Assembly (NCBI GenBank): GCA_028583605.1
Contig: CM053329.1
Coordinates: 7,936,001-8,000,000, forward strand
Direction of reading: 5' to 3'
DNA length: 64,000 nucleotides
DNA from: Dastarcus helophoroides
Lineage: Eukaryota > Arthropoda > Insecta > Coleoptera > Bothrideridae
The notes beneath the pieces are model-generated. The model worked only from the letters and a program-made list of their open reading frames with translations. It had not been told where the DNA came from and searched no databases. Below, piece after piece: positions 20,672 through 32,755 of this stretch. A program made the position numbers and the translations under genes. Each line of letters begins with the position of its first letter. Position 1 is the first letter of the stretch.

Positions 20672-23600
20672 TAGTGATGTAACAAGTATTCGCATTCGAA
20701 AGAAATTATTCAAATATATTGCGAATGTACTTAGTATAATATGGGACATTATTTACAAAATAGCAATGCAACTGCTAAGGCAGGGTTTCTTAAATTGTGG
20801 TCTGTGGATCCTCGAGGGATAAACATTTATTAAGATAATAATACAGTAATTTTTGTAGTCCCACCTAATAAAATATTTGTTTTCTTTTCCTACTAGCTAG
20901 CTACAATAAGACAGGGTGGGAAGCTTGCTCTCCCCTGGTCCATACAACCAACCAAACATTTATACTCTCAACTGCGGGAACCTTTTCCAGTTTCGATTTC
21001 TTTCTGAAAATTTGTCCTTTTCTTGAAATTTTGACATTTTCTCGATATTTCGACTCTTTTTCTCAAAATGTTTTATTTTGTCTCAAAAAATTTCTCTATT
21101 TCTTTTGAAATTTTTTTTCGTTTCTCAAAATTCGACCTTTTCTGAACATTTCGACTATGTTTCTTAAATTCGTCTTTCTGCAAATTTCGACTTGTTTATC
21201 AAACTTCACCTTTTTCGAAATTTGGTGGATCTTTTGATAAGAAAGTAAAAATTCTTAAAATATTCATCTGGAAATTTTGAAATTTTTTTTTTTAAATTTT
21301 GAGTCTGCAAAGACAAAAATTCCAGAAAATTCAAATGTTAACTTGTTTCTCAAAATTGCAACGTTTATCTGTACTGGATATTTTCTAACGTCACAGTGGG
21401 GTAGGGGGGGGGGAGTAGGAGCTTGTCCTTCACTCAGGCACCACTCAAAAAACCAATAGCGTCAAGAAAATGCGAATCATTTTTTTTTAATTTCGAATTT
21501 TTTCCTGAAATTTTCCTTAAAATTCACCTTTTTTTCCAAATTTTATTATTATTTGAGCATTTCGACTTCATAACTAACATTTTTCAAAATTCTGAATATT
21601 TTTTTAAAATCTCAGTCTTTTTATAAATACGGCACTTTCTCAACATACCGATTTTTTAATTTTCAACACTTCAAAATTTTGATTTTTAAGCTTCAGTATT
21701 TTGTTAAATTTACATCTTTTTTAAATTTCGACTTTTTCTTCAAAATTTTCTCTTTTATTTTAAAAATTTCAATTTATTTTAATTGGTGCGTGTTGCATTC
21801 CAGAAATTTTGAATTTTTTAAAAATTTCGATTTTTTTAAATGTCGACATTTTTAAAAACGTTTCATTTTTAAAATTTTCGAGTTTTTCTCAAAATTTCAA
21901 CTTATTAAATTTCATTTTTAAATCTCAACATTTTTGCATAATGTGGTCATTTTTTTGATTTTCGAATTTTTTCCCAAAATTTTGACTTCTTTTAAGTCTT
22001 TTTTGAAACGTTTAACTTTTTATAGAAGTGGCAAAATTTGACTCTCCGTGGGAAATTTTGAATTCAGGATCTAATGCGATTGGAGTGATTGGGACCAATC
22101 GCCTAGGCAGGATTTCCTTCAAGGAGGGGGGGGAGCAACAATCATTCGGAAAAATTCATGGACAAAAAAAGAAAACCTTTCGGGTGAGCAATGATATACA
22201 TATGTTTTCACTTAAAATCTACACGAACTGCGAAGATCGAATTTTTAAATTTAAGGTCGAAATTTCGAAAAAGAGCCAAAATTTAAGAACAAACCTTTCA
22301 GAAAACTTCAAGAAATGTCGAAATAACGAAAAAGTGGAACTTTCAAAAAAATACGAAATTTCCAAAGATAGATTCTTGTAAAAAAGTAGCAATAACAAGC
22401 CAAATTTAAATAAAGAACTATTGCAACTTTCAAAAATATTTCTCTCAGAATTTTACTTTATTTAAATGTTAACATATACTTAAAATTTATATCGAGAAAT
22501 CTTTTTCTCAAAACTTCCTAAAAATATTGTTCTCAGACTAAGGTTTCTATTAAAATTTCGATCCAATTTTTAAAAATAAACGAATTTTCTGAAAAAGTCG
22601 AAATTTTCAAAAAAAAGCAATTTTAAATGAAAATGACCAGAAACAGAATATATCGAATTTTGAGATAAAAGTTAAAATATGCAGAATAAGATGAATTTCG
22701 AACAATAATTTAAAATTACTGGGAATTAAATTTAAAAAAGAAATTAAGAAAAAACAGATAATTAACAAAACGGTCTTCGAAAAAAAAAAATCACGATTTT
22801 TGAAAAATTCGTACAATTAAGAGACATTAAGAGAAAAAGATCACACTTCCAAGAAAATATTTCAGTTTTCTGAGAGAAAATCCAACTTCGAGATCAAAAT
22901 TGGAATTTTGAAAATAAACTAGTAATTTCGAAAAAGACGAATTTCGAGGAAAAAAAATTGGAAAAGTGGAAGTTTTCAGTAAATCATATTAAAAATTAAA
23001 ACCTAACCTTTCACAGAAACTAGAAAAATGTCCAAAATTAGAAAAAAGTTAAAATTTTCAATGGTCTAATTTTGTGAAAAAGTCGAACTTTGAGGAAAAA
23101 AAATCGCCATTCCCAAAATTATTGTTCTCAAATTTAAAATTCAGTAAAGGAAACCTTGTTCTCTCTAATTTAGAGAAAAACCATTTTCAGAACCACAAAA
23201 CATCACATTTTGAGATAAAATTGGAAAATGTTGAAAAAGACAAAAAGAAAGATTGCGAAATAAATAAACGATTTCAAATTGCAAATTTTAGGAGAAAAGA
23301 CTATTTTCAGAGAGAAAGTAAAAATTTTGAGAAAAAAAGACAAATTTACCAAAAAAATATTAAATATCAAATATTGAGATGAAATTCAAGATTACATGAA
23401 AAAGAAACCAGTTGCAATTTTCAAAAAAATCAGATTCAAAAATAGCAAAATGTTCAGAAAATTATCGAGAAAACTTAGAAATGGACAAAAAATTCAAAAT
23501 GTTCCAGAAAAAGTCAGGTTTTGAGAAAAAGTTGAAATTTTAAAAAAGATAATAACTCTGAGAAAAAGACGAAATTACGAAAAAATGATCGAAATTCTAC

Positions 23601-25271
23601 GAAAAAGATCTAAATTTTGAGAAAGAGCGTTTAATTTGTTAGTGAAAATTTAAAATGTTCCGGAAAGAGTCACGATTTTATTAAAATTAAAAAATAAATC
23701 GAATGTTAAGGGGAAAAAAACGAAATTTTAAGAAAAAAAAATTGAAATTTCCTGGGTGAATATTTATTTTCTCTCGACTATTCGACTCAGAGAAAGGCAG
23801 GCGCCTTACCTTGCCTCATGTGACCTCAAAAAATGTCCAATATTGTAATACACGTCGAAATTTTGACAAACTGAAACTTCCAGCTATTTTTTTGGTATAT
23901 TTCTTACAAAAATTTTAAATTTTAAAAAAATATACTTTTTTATCAGCAGATCAACTAAATTTTAATAAACAAGCTGAAATTTGAAAGCTAAAAAAAAGTC
24001 GAAATTTTTAGAAAAAAGTCGAATTTCCAGAAATGGCGAAATTTCGGAAAAAAAACGACGAACTTTTAAATAAAAACTTAAAATTTTGACAAAGTCATAT
24101 TGATACAAGTGGAATTTTATGAATAAATGGAAAATTTCAAAGAAAAAGACAAATTTTGTGAAAAAAATTTGAGAAAAAAGTCCAAATTTCGAAAAAATTT
24201 TTCAAGGAAAAAATGAATTTTGAATCTGGAAAGAAAATTTTTGGTCCCCCAGTTGAATACATACATTTTCGGTTGCTTCATGAACTAGAACGGGGCCAGC
24301 GTCCCACCTTACCCTATTCTAACTACGCCTACGATTAGCTAGGATAGGAAACAAAAATAAAACTTTATGCAATCAACTAGCCACAGTTACAAACAGTTTA
24401 TGCAATTGTACAGAGATGAAAGAGTTCAATTTATTTTGTTTTACATATAAACTCGATAACAGCACAGACACTATTTTTTTTCTACTAGCTGCTCAGCCAA
24501 AACAAAAATTAAAAAAAATAGAGGGCCTCGCAAAAAAATCTAATCGGGCTCTGCACTTATTGGATCCGGGCCTGTTCGAATTTTCACCAAATTTCGACTT
24601 TTTCTCGAAATTTCGATGTCTTTCTGAAAATTTTGATTTTTTCCTAGAAATTTTGATTTTTTTTCAAAATTAATTTGAGTTTTCGAAATTTTCGATTATT
24701 ACCTAGAAAATCGCCTTTTTTTCTCCGAAATTTCGATAGTTTTCGAATTTTTAAAAAACGGTGAGATTTTTATATTAAAATTGATTTCCTGAAAATTCTG
24801 ACTATCCAAAAACTGTTTTTTTTATTATTATAATTCGTCTTTTTCTAAAGTACGACTATACTCAAAATTCTACTTTTTCCTCTTAAAATTGGACTGTATT
24901 GGAAATTTTGAATATTTTATTTCGGGCTTTTTCTCGAAATTTTGACTGTCTGTTTTTCAAAATTCGTCTTATTCTCGAAGTTTCAAATTGACCTTTTTTA
25001 TCCAAAACTTGACTTTTTATCAAAATTCGTTTGTTTTTCTAAAATGTTAACAAAAACACAGAAAATTTGAGAATAATATTTTTACGAAATAAAGAGAAAA
25101 ATATGTTTTGTAAACTTCGAGATTATGTCAAAATTTAAATAAGAGAATTATTTTTAGAAACTGGTTTTTTTTTTGAAAATTCGATTATGGAAATTGCGAC
25201 TCTCCTAGCAAAATCCTCTAAGTCTCAGTGAAAAAGTCAACATTCGGATTCGCATGCACGATATTGGAAAT
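20672..25271. mobile_element. Large rearranged hAT-like copy
   Basis: It starts TAGTGATGTAACAAGTATTCG and follows the 13.3-kb copy closely for about 400 bases (CAACTGCTAAGGCAGGGTTTC). It then runs through T-rich tracts to about 22030, switches to A-rich antisense tracts (22230-24360), and returns to T-rich sequence matching the right part (24580-25240, CATTCGGATTCGCATGCACG). The right terminus is missing, cut by the repeat at 25290. An antisense block at 24245-24345 resembles 13560-13640, so an inverted second copy seems nested inside. No transposase is seen. Confidence 0.55.
22230..24240. repeat. A-rich AAATTTCGA-type tract, reversed bias
   Basis: Two kilobases of GAAATTTTGAGAAAAAGTCG-like degenerate units are the reverse complement of the T-rich tract at 20980-22020. 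The bias flips across 22030-22230, which is ordinary sequence with GGGGGGGGAGC near 22128. The Lys-rich open frames at 22028-22381 and 23074-23382 are products of composition and are not listed as genes. Confidence 0.6.
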
Positions 25272-25287
25272 GTTTGTACAATATATT

Positions 25288-25405
25288 TATTCATAGCTAT
25301 TTAACTTTATTAGCGATAAAAACGCAACAAAATTTAAAAATAAAATAAAATTTTAAAATTTTGTTGCGTTTTTATCGTTAATAAAGTTTAATAGTCATGA
25401 ATATT
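25288..25405. repeat. Inverted repeat, AT-rich palindrome
   Basis: The left arm ATTCATAGCTATTTAACTTT...GATAAAAACGCAACAAAATTT is mirrored by AAATTTTGTTGCGTTTTTATC...TAATAGTCATGAAT with a short AT-rich loop. The right arm plus flank (to about 25440) matches 29340-29440 in reverse orientation at high identity, so this is the end of a dispersed element. Confidence 0.7.
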
Positions 25406-27974
25406 AAAGAATTCCACGAAGTAAGGGTTGGAAATGTCAATATATTTATGTATATACAGACTTGAGTGACAGTTGAAAGTTATATTTTTTAAATAGGACA
25501 CCCTGTATATTATTTCCTTGACAATCACTATTTGTTTCTTATTATCCAGTACGGGAAAGTTACCTACTTTCTCTACTTAAAACCTAAAAAACTTTCTCGG
25601 ACTGTTTTGTGATGATTCCTTAGCAACAGACTAAAGTATTGGAATTACGTATTTTAAGGCCTGAAATTGAGCCCAGAAAGTAGGCATACTCGACCAATTT
25701 CAGAAAAAATCAGTTTTTCTTCCTATTTCAGAAAAAAAACAGTTTTTCTTTTAAGGTTTTCACTTTGACTCAAAATTTAGACTTGTTGAAAAAACCTTTC
25801 TCTTTCAATTAAAATTCGAAATAAAGATTTCAAAAAATATAACAGGCATTTCCTTGTAAATAAAATGAAATTAAAAATTGGAAGAAATAAGTAGAGAAGG
25901 ATTTTAAATTTAAAAATAGTTATATGTATTTTTCTATTCTGCCAAGCTTCCACAAAGCCGTGGCGCAGCAGATGCAACAAGTGCAACTGCGCAGGACCCA
26001 AATTATTTTTTTTAAGTCGTCAAAAATACTTTCCGACTGCCAAATTTAGTTTTTTTATGGACCCTCATTTAAGATCTTGCACAGAAAACTAAGCATCAAG
26101 TTTAATCGATAACACGCCGCTAGAGTGCACACAATCACAGATAAGAAAAAATCCGAATCAAACGTTTTATGAAAGGCTACCAACATCTAAATATCGTCAT
26201 TCTCGAGCTTGAATATGATTTGTGAACGAAAGGAAAACTCGTTTAAATAAGCCCCAATAACCCAACAACGCTTATCACTGCGATATTTGCTTTTTAACTT
26301 TTAAAATTTCGATTTTTTCAAAGTTTAATATTGAAAATAGTAAGAATTTAAACGAGTTATTTTCAAAAGAAATGAATATTCTGAGAACAAACTCGAAATT
26401 AATACAAAATAAATGATGGAATTTTTTTCGTTTTTTTTATTAAAATCCAAGTTTTTTCTCAAAATTTTGTATTTACCCTTTCATCTTTTTTCCTTCAACT
26501 TTGATTTAATAAATCTAAAGTAGACCTCTTCTTTTCCCCTTTTCGAAATTAGAATTTAAATCTCTCCTCCTTTTTTTCTCCACATTTTAGGAACCTTTTA
26601 TTAAATTTTTTGCCCTTTTCAATTATATGTTATACATTTTTTGTTTATGTTTCTCTTGTTAATTTTAAAGCTGAATTTCTCAGTTTGCATTTTTAATTTT
26701 TAGACCATATTTTCAAACATTGCACTTTAATCTCGAAAATCTCGGACTAATGTTAAAATTTTGAGGTCGTGTTTTCTGCAGATTCCTATTTTTTTATTTT
26801 AATCTCGGAATTAATTTCGATTTTTTAAATTTTCTGTATAAGTTATGGGTTATTTCAAATCTTTCACTTCCATTTTAAAGTACCAGGTTTGCACTTTGAA
26901 TTTTTACTTTGTTTTCCAAAATTTTAAATTTTTATAGAAAATGTTTCCATAAATATTCACTTTGCATAATATTTCTTTCTAAATTTGAACTTTATTCTCG
27001 AATGTCGACCTTTTTCTTAAATCTTTTTGTATATATTCAATTCAATGTTATTCAATTTTTTGTGTATAACGAGTTGTTTTCGAAATTTCGAATTTGTTTT
27101 TTATATACTGTGGCATTTTTTAATTTTCATATTAAAGGTTTTACTCGAGTGATGAAATAAGATCTGAAATAATAGAAAAAATAAATTCTCAAAGAGTCGT
27201 ACTCAATTCAACGAAGAGCTACATGCGTCTCTGAAAGTTTTATTTCTACGAAGTTTCGAAAGAAAACTCGAAATTTCTAGATTACACAAAACTTTTAAAA
27301 AACTCGAAATAAATTCGATTCGCGCATTAACTAAATATTCGGAAAAAGAAAAAAATTGAAAGAATAAACTTGGAAGTATGAAAAAAATCTTAACTTCGAA
27401 AAAACTCCGAATTTATAACTCTAATATTGGAACCGAAACAAGAAGACAAAATTTCCAAATTTCGAGAATGACTTCAAATGTTAATCAACTGTAATAGTGT
27501 TATTTTAGTTGCTTTTGAACGTGTATTGAATTTCAATAAATCCATATTTTCCGTTCAACCCTGCTTTTCGTTTTGACAAAAATAACTTTTTTCTTTTTTT
27601 TGTTTGGTTCTGGTTTGAAAGTCCTAGTTGCCTGTATTTTGTTTATTAAGGAATAAATATAAACAATTTTCGAGCTTGGGGGGAATCATTTTTATTGAGA
27701 AAAGTGGACCTAAGTCAAACTTCCCTTCCAACAGTTATCTACGTCGCTGCCTTCAAGATAGGTAAAATCATAGAAAAACTGCCCCCGCGTGATCCAAATC
27801 CCGTTTCAGCGCTTGGTTTTTAAATCTGAATTTTTACAGAAAATTACATAATGAAATTTGCGTTTTGACCTTTTTCGATTGAAAATTCTCAGGTCGTTTT
27901 AATTAGGGCATCACTTCCGCTCTTCGAACATCAGAATATGAAATGATAAAGGCTTTGTTCCGTCCTTATAAGGT
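25406..27974. other. AT-rich DNA with T-rich tracts, no gene
   Basis: 25496-25515 has GGACACCCTGTATATTATTT, a motif common at arthropod transposon ends. From 26280 to 27140 the sequence is TTTCGA-like and T-rich. From 27240 to 27480 the bias is A-rich. The open frames are composition artefacts. 27480-27970 shows no feature. Confidence 0.45.
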
Positions 27975-28300
27975 ACAACATATACATATATCCTTTAAAG
28001 TGGATCCGAGGAGCGAACGAAAAAAAAAGCCGTAGCAGCGCTGGACGAACCACGTGGCCCGATACACCTGTACCGCGAGCCTGCGAGCGGTGGTCGGTCG
28101 AATCGAGAGTAGGTGAGAGAGCAGCCAGCGGTGCTGTTCGGGCTGTAGCGCTCCTCTGGCGCCCCGCCGAGCCATAACCATCCCCTTGCAGTCTACACTC
28201 CGATCGGCACGTCCGGATCCCACGTATAAACGCTCCAAGCTGCGTCTTTTGCGCCGCGGCGGTGAATGGTGTTGTTTGTTAAGCCCCTTTCACATCTAGC
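27975..28300. promoter_or_regulatory. GC-rich island, possible first exon or promoter
   Basis: The GC content is strikingly above the surroundings, with many CpG dinucleotides (GCCGCGGCGG, GCGCCCCGCCGAGCC). A 90-codon minus-strand frame crosses it (27966-28238) without a recognised domain. A TATAAAC lies at 28224 on the plus strand. It may be the promoter or 5' exon of a host gene, or a recently inserted GC-rich element. I found no inverted ends or duplications. Confidence 0.35.
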
Positions 28301-29339
28301 CCGGCTATTTGCTTTGCCGCCTTCACTTGTCTTTTACTAGACACTGTACTAAAAGATAAATCCTTCTGCAAATAACTGATCGACGAGAACATTTCTACTG
28401 GAGTTCTTTATTTGAATTACTTCTAAAGCTTACAATAATTGAAAACAGTTCAAACAATTAAATATTACACTGAAAACCCTTAAATGGTAATAATAAAGTA
28501 CTCCCTAAAATTATTCATATTTAAAGCATTGGAAGCTTGTACAGTTAAAACGGTTATTGCATTCCAACAAAATTAAACCAAAAATTCAAAATTTAGAAAA
28601 AAAAAACGAATTGAATTCTAAGAACGAAATTACAGTTCGAGAAAAGTCGGAATTTAGAAAAAAAGATGTAATTTCTATAAAAAAAAAGTGTTTAATTTTC
28701 AATTTAAAAATTCTATTTCTAACTCAGAAAAAATACAAATTTAAGAGATAATTCAACATTTTTGGGAAAAACCATTGAATTTTAGCACAAAATTTCGAGA
28801 AAAACGTCTAAATTTTGAGGTTACGAGAACAAGCTGAAAATGTGTACACGAAAGTTGATTACGAAAAAAAATTGCAGAAAAACGAAATTTCGAGTTTAAA
28901 GATGATATTCTAGAAAAAAAAAAGTAAAAATTTCTTCTCTAAACCGGAAATTTGAGAAAAAATTGAAACCTCTAGAAAAACTGGAAACGTCGCCCGCTAA
29001 AGCGAAATATTAAGAAAGAAATTGAATTTGGAGAAAAATACGAAATAATGACATGAAATTTTGGGAGAAAAAATATCAAAGTGTTAAAAAAAATTGTAAA
29101 ATGATTCAGCAAGAAATTTTGAGAAAATTCAAGTTTTCGACAAAATGTTTGTCTGGAAATGTCGACCCTTAATTCAGACTTCAACTTTTTCTCGAAATTT
29201 CTGCCAAAAATTCGGAATTCGTAAAATATTCATTTTAATCACAAACTACTGATATGACTTTTAAACTTGATTATTTTGTGAGATTTTTTTTGAAATCCAA
29301 CATTTTTAGATTCAAATTTTAAATTAAAAAAATGTTTAA
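28301..29339. other. AT-rich DNA and A-rich tract, no gene
   Basis: From 28560 to 29000 the A-rich AAATTTCGA family dominates. The open frames at 28557-28751 and 28972-29184 are composition artefacts. Confidence 0.45.
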
Positions 29340-29440
29340 TAAGTTAAACTTTGACATTTCCAATCTTTACTTCGTGGAATTCTTTAATATTCATAACTAT
29401 TAAACTTTATTAACGATAAAAACGCAACAAAATTTAAAAA
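29340..29440. repeat. Dispersed repeat shared with 25.3 kb
   Basis: TTTGACATTTCCAATC, TTACTTCGTGGAATTC, TTAATATTCATAACTATT and GATAAAAACGCAACAAAATT occur in the same order as the reverse complement of 25355-25440, with very few differences. It is probably the terminus of a transposon copy. Confidence 0.65.
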
Positions 29441-29501
29441 TTCCACAAGGTTTTGATAAATATTTGCTAACAACGGATCAGGTTTCGCATTACTGCACCA
29501 T

Positions 29502-29537
29502 CGGCGGTCATACCAACAATTGCTGGTATGACCGCCG
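29502..29537. repeat. 36-bp near-perfect palindrome
   Basis: CGGCGGTCATACCAACAA is followed by TTGCTGGTATGACCGCCG. The halves are reverse complements except for one pair. It lies 60 bases from the dispersed repeat and is GC-rich relative to its surroundings. It may be a transposon end hairpin. Confidence 0.7.
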
Positions 29538-29540
29538 TTA

Positions 29541-30689
29541 TGAAAGTTAAACTTTCCAAAAGGACAACTTTTTTTTGTCAAAAAAAATACCGAATTATTT
29601 CAATCTGTAACCCCGCACTTCGAGAAACTCAAAATTTATAAAAATAAAATTATTTATCACAAATTATTGGAAAACGTCGAGTTTTAGAATTTCAACTATG
29701 GACTTTTTGCTCAGAAACTTTTAGAAAAACGAACATTTCCATGTTAGAGATTAAAAGTCAAAATTTTGAGAAAAATCGTTCTTATAGATTGAATTTTCCT
29801 TTCAAAATTTTTATTTTCAGTTAAAATTTGGGGCCATTCCTCGATATTTCAAATTAAAACTTAAAATTAAAAAAAATCGAGATTAAATCCGGAACTTTAA
29901 TAAAGCATCATTTCGAAGAGAACCTCGAAAAAAAAGCCCACAATATCCATTTCAATCAAAACATTTTAAACAAAATATTGATAAGAATTTAAACTTGCAT
30001 TTTCGAGTTTTCTTTTGCAATTTATCTCGAAAAAATTTCTTAAAAAAATACTTAATTTTTTTCAACTTTGTTCCCGTTTTCTAAAATGTCGACTTTAAGC
30101 TCATTTTTTTCGAAGTTTAGAATTTAATTTGTAAGATTCGACTTTTTTCTTGTTTAAACTGGGAAGGGGTATTAGTGTAGAAATACGGTCTTTCTGCGCG
30201 TCCCCAATTTTTTACTTAACAGGCAACTGTATTTTCTCTTTAATCTGATTTTTTTATTTAAACGCCATCACTAGGGTGGGTCGAGTTTTAACTTTTTATT
30301 TTATTTCGAAAGACCTGTAGCGGGAAAAGTTACATACTGGTACCCAGTTTTCAGACCTAAATTATTATTTAATTTTAAAAATGTTTAACCCCCTGCCAGG
30401 CCCTAAATATTTGTAAAACTAATAAATTCTAAAACTAAATTTCCCATGTTGGAAAATGTTTTGTAATCGTCCATTGGCCAGAAATAAAACATATTTAGAT
30501 ACATCCCCCCCTCGATATCCTACAGTGAGTTACCTTGGCGATCGACAGGACCAATAGACATGGTTCACTAGCTAACAATAAGATATATTTTTTTAATTAT
30601 TAACATATATTTTGATCTCCAGCAGTCCCCCAAATTGGGTCCAATTTTTTTCGATTCTATAATCATGTGCAGCAAATATGACATGTGCA
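29541..30689. other. AT-rich DNA, no gene
   Basis: AAATTTTGA and TTTCGA-type units occur to about 30150. Then come ordinary intergenic DNA (30160-30640) and a polypyrimidine spacer. I see no element boundary or coding sequence that I can support. Confidence 0.4.
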
Positions 30690-30870
30690 AACGCACATAT
30701 TAATTTGTACCACATTTCCTATGAAAAATCGCTCAACGCTCCTAAGAAGTTTGAACTAAAAAATTGCGTAATTGGCATCGGGGTTTGAACCCGCGACCCT
30801 CTTAAGTGACGTAAGCGAAAGAGGCAGTCGTAACCAACTAAGGTATGCTGTCCTTGCTTTTAACTTGTGT
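30690..30870 (-). repeat. tRNA-derived SINE-like repeat (family 1)
   Basis: The minus strand reads GCATACCTTAGTTGGTTACG (A-box region), a loop with CACTTAAGAGGGTCG, and CGGGTTCAAACCCCGATGCC (B box). Upstream on the plus strand, AAAAATCGCTCAACGCTCC followed by TAAGAAGTTTGAAC matches the spacer of the 63-kb tandem repeat. A real tRNA is unlikely because the acceptor ends do not pair and related copies exist. Confidence 0.6.
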
Positions 30871-31107
30871 CTTACAACATATCTATACGCCTACTATAAA
30901 TTAAATAAACTATTGTGCATTGTCTATATTGTGTTTTAGTTTAATTATTAATTTAATTGTTGTACAAAAGCGGATAAGATGTTCATATCTCAAGAGAAGG
31001 AAGTATCGTTCGAGAATGTACTGTTTTATAATAAAATATATGTTAGTATTCAAAATAAAATTTAAAATGTGACCTGTTATGTTCCAGAAATGACAGATGA
31101 TACTACT

Positions 31108-31314
31108 AAACGGACTGGTCCTTGGTTATTTTTAAAAATTGAAATACAAAACGTGTTCCCTGAATGCACGAAGTGTATATAAGGGTAAATTTTAGGATTA
31201 GCTGTTAGTACCTCTCTGAAGATGATAACTTGACTGTCGAAAGGCGTTAGAGCAACCTTTGCTGTGTTTTTTAATCTTTCTTTGTTTCAGGGGACAAATT
31301 TTGTATTTCAATTA
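31108..31314 (+). repeat. Penelope-like repeat with inverted ends
   Basis: The left end (CGGACTGGTCCTTGGTTATT...TTGAAATACAAAACGTG) is the inverse of the tail at the right end (GGGGACAAATTTTGTATTTC). Between lie a TTTTAGGATTAGCTGTTAG lead-in and the core CTGAAGATGATAACTTGACTG then TCGAAAGG (31216-31243). The stem here has mismatches, so the ribozyme-like fold is decayed. Confidence 0.55.
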
Positions 31315-32690
31315 CTAGAAGATGTTGAACATTACGTCCAATAAATAAAAAGAGTGTAAAGGTCAATAAGTATATTTCATCAGCAATAAATATTAGATTC
31401 CTGTCCACACGACTAAAAGCATCCAAACCACAATTATAAAAAAGTCGGCCAACTTGACAGCATTTATTTTAAAATATTTCCAATACTTTGATTTGTTTAC
31501 TACTGTATGTTCGAACTACCCTACATAGACACTATTATTTGCTAGTTTCAAGTTTTCATTTCTGTCGGCAGTCTCCAAGACTACCCATTTTTTTTCTTTT
31601 TAGTTTGTTTCGATTCTGCTAAAATTATCAAAAATTCTTGTCATCGGCAACGCAAGCCTTAAGTCAAAATCTACTTAAGAAGTTATATGTTTGTCTTATT
31701 TCATTCAAATCCTATTGATTACCTGTTGATTATAAAGGCGTAGGAATGGACTTTAGGTGGAAAACAATTCTTCGGTAATGTTAATTTTAAGCTTCGACTG
31801 TGTTTCGAAAATTGCGACTTAGAATCTCGAAATTGAAACGAAATAAACATTTCAAGTTTATACTTAAAGGTCTCAACAAAGTCGAAATTATGAAAAAATG
31901 TCAAACACCAGAATTAGTTTTTAAAAAAATTAAAATTTTATGATTAAATTGAAAATTTCGAGAAAAAAAGTTTAATTTTGAGTTACAGATAAAACAGGAT
32001 AAAATATTGAGGCAAAAATTCGAACTCTCTAAAACTCTCAGATTTGTTTTCGAAACTTTGTTGTTAATTTCGAGATTTCGTCTTTAAAGTCGAATATTCC
32101 ACTTTTTCTGGACATCTTGACTTTTAAACTAGGTATTTTAAACTTTCCACACCTAAGTCAAAATTGTGTGGAACAAATATTAGAATTCTGGAGATAAAAC
32201 CCGAAATTTTGAAAATCATTTTGAAGGTTTTTGCGAAATAATGCTCGTCTTTGTCTCCAACCTCTAACAGTGAGTTTAAACTCGAAAGTAATGTATTGAT
32301 CTTGAAATTATGGACTTTTTTATCCAAATATGTGTTTCTTAAGTTAAGAATTAAAGTTAAATTAAAAAATAAATAAAAATTTGAAATCTACATTTTGAGA
32401 AGTTGGAATTTAAAAAAAAAACTTAAGTTATTAAAAAAATCTCAAAATTTCCACCGTAATCTAGAATTCGACTTAAACCAGGGTGTGACGATATAACTAA
32501 TGTCACAAAGGTCACTAGCAGTGAAGTAACTAATTGGTATTATGGGTTGTGTAGCAACAGCATATGACGTTACATCTTAATGTAATTGAGCAATAATTGC
32601 TTTAATTAGCACAAATGTTTCCCATAGGATATAGCCGAAAGTCAGTTACAAATTACTCAATGGAATTCAAGTCTCTTGAGTTCTTATATG
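31315..32690. other. AT-rich DNA, no gene
   Basis: TTTCGA/AAATTTCGA units of mixed bias from 31760 to 32460 sit between stretches of ordinary sequence. The minus-strand frames (31719-31904, 32124-32327) fall inside the low-complexity part and are not believed. Confidence 0.4.
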
Positions 32691-32729
32691 GCTGCCTAAT
32701 GGCTTCCAGTCGAAGTTGACCGTACCATA

Positions 32730-32755
32730 CTGATGAGGTCAAAGAAGGCCGAAAC
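32730..32755 (+). ncRNA. Hammerhead-ribozyme-like core
   Basis: The sequence is CTGATGA, then GGTC, loop AAAGAA, GGCC, then GAAAC. This is exactly the conserved order of a hammerhead: CUGAUGA, stem II (4 bp with one G-U), GAAA. Downstream, CAATC TGT GATTG can form a stem-III-like hairpin (32756-32768). The base after the expected U16.1 appears to be G, and I cannot find a convincing stem I. It is therefore either a decayed type I hammerhead or one needing a different pairing. No adjacent reverse transcriptase is seen. Confidence 0.5.

Noticed and set aside
22028..23382. Lys-rich open frames of 117 and 102 codons
   Set aside because: They lie inside the low-complexity AAATTTCGA family. Their composition follows the repeat and no domain is seen.
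27966..28238. 90-codon minus frame in the GC island as a protein gene
   Set aside because: It is a likely by-product of high GC content (few stop codons). No domain was recognised.
30760..30850. Functional tRNA gene at 30.8 kb
   Set aside because: The acceptor ends do not pair and related diverged copies exist at 13.2, 20.5 and 37.2 kb.
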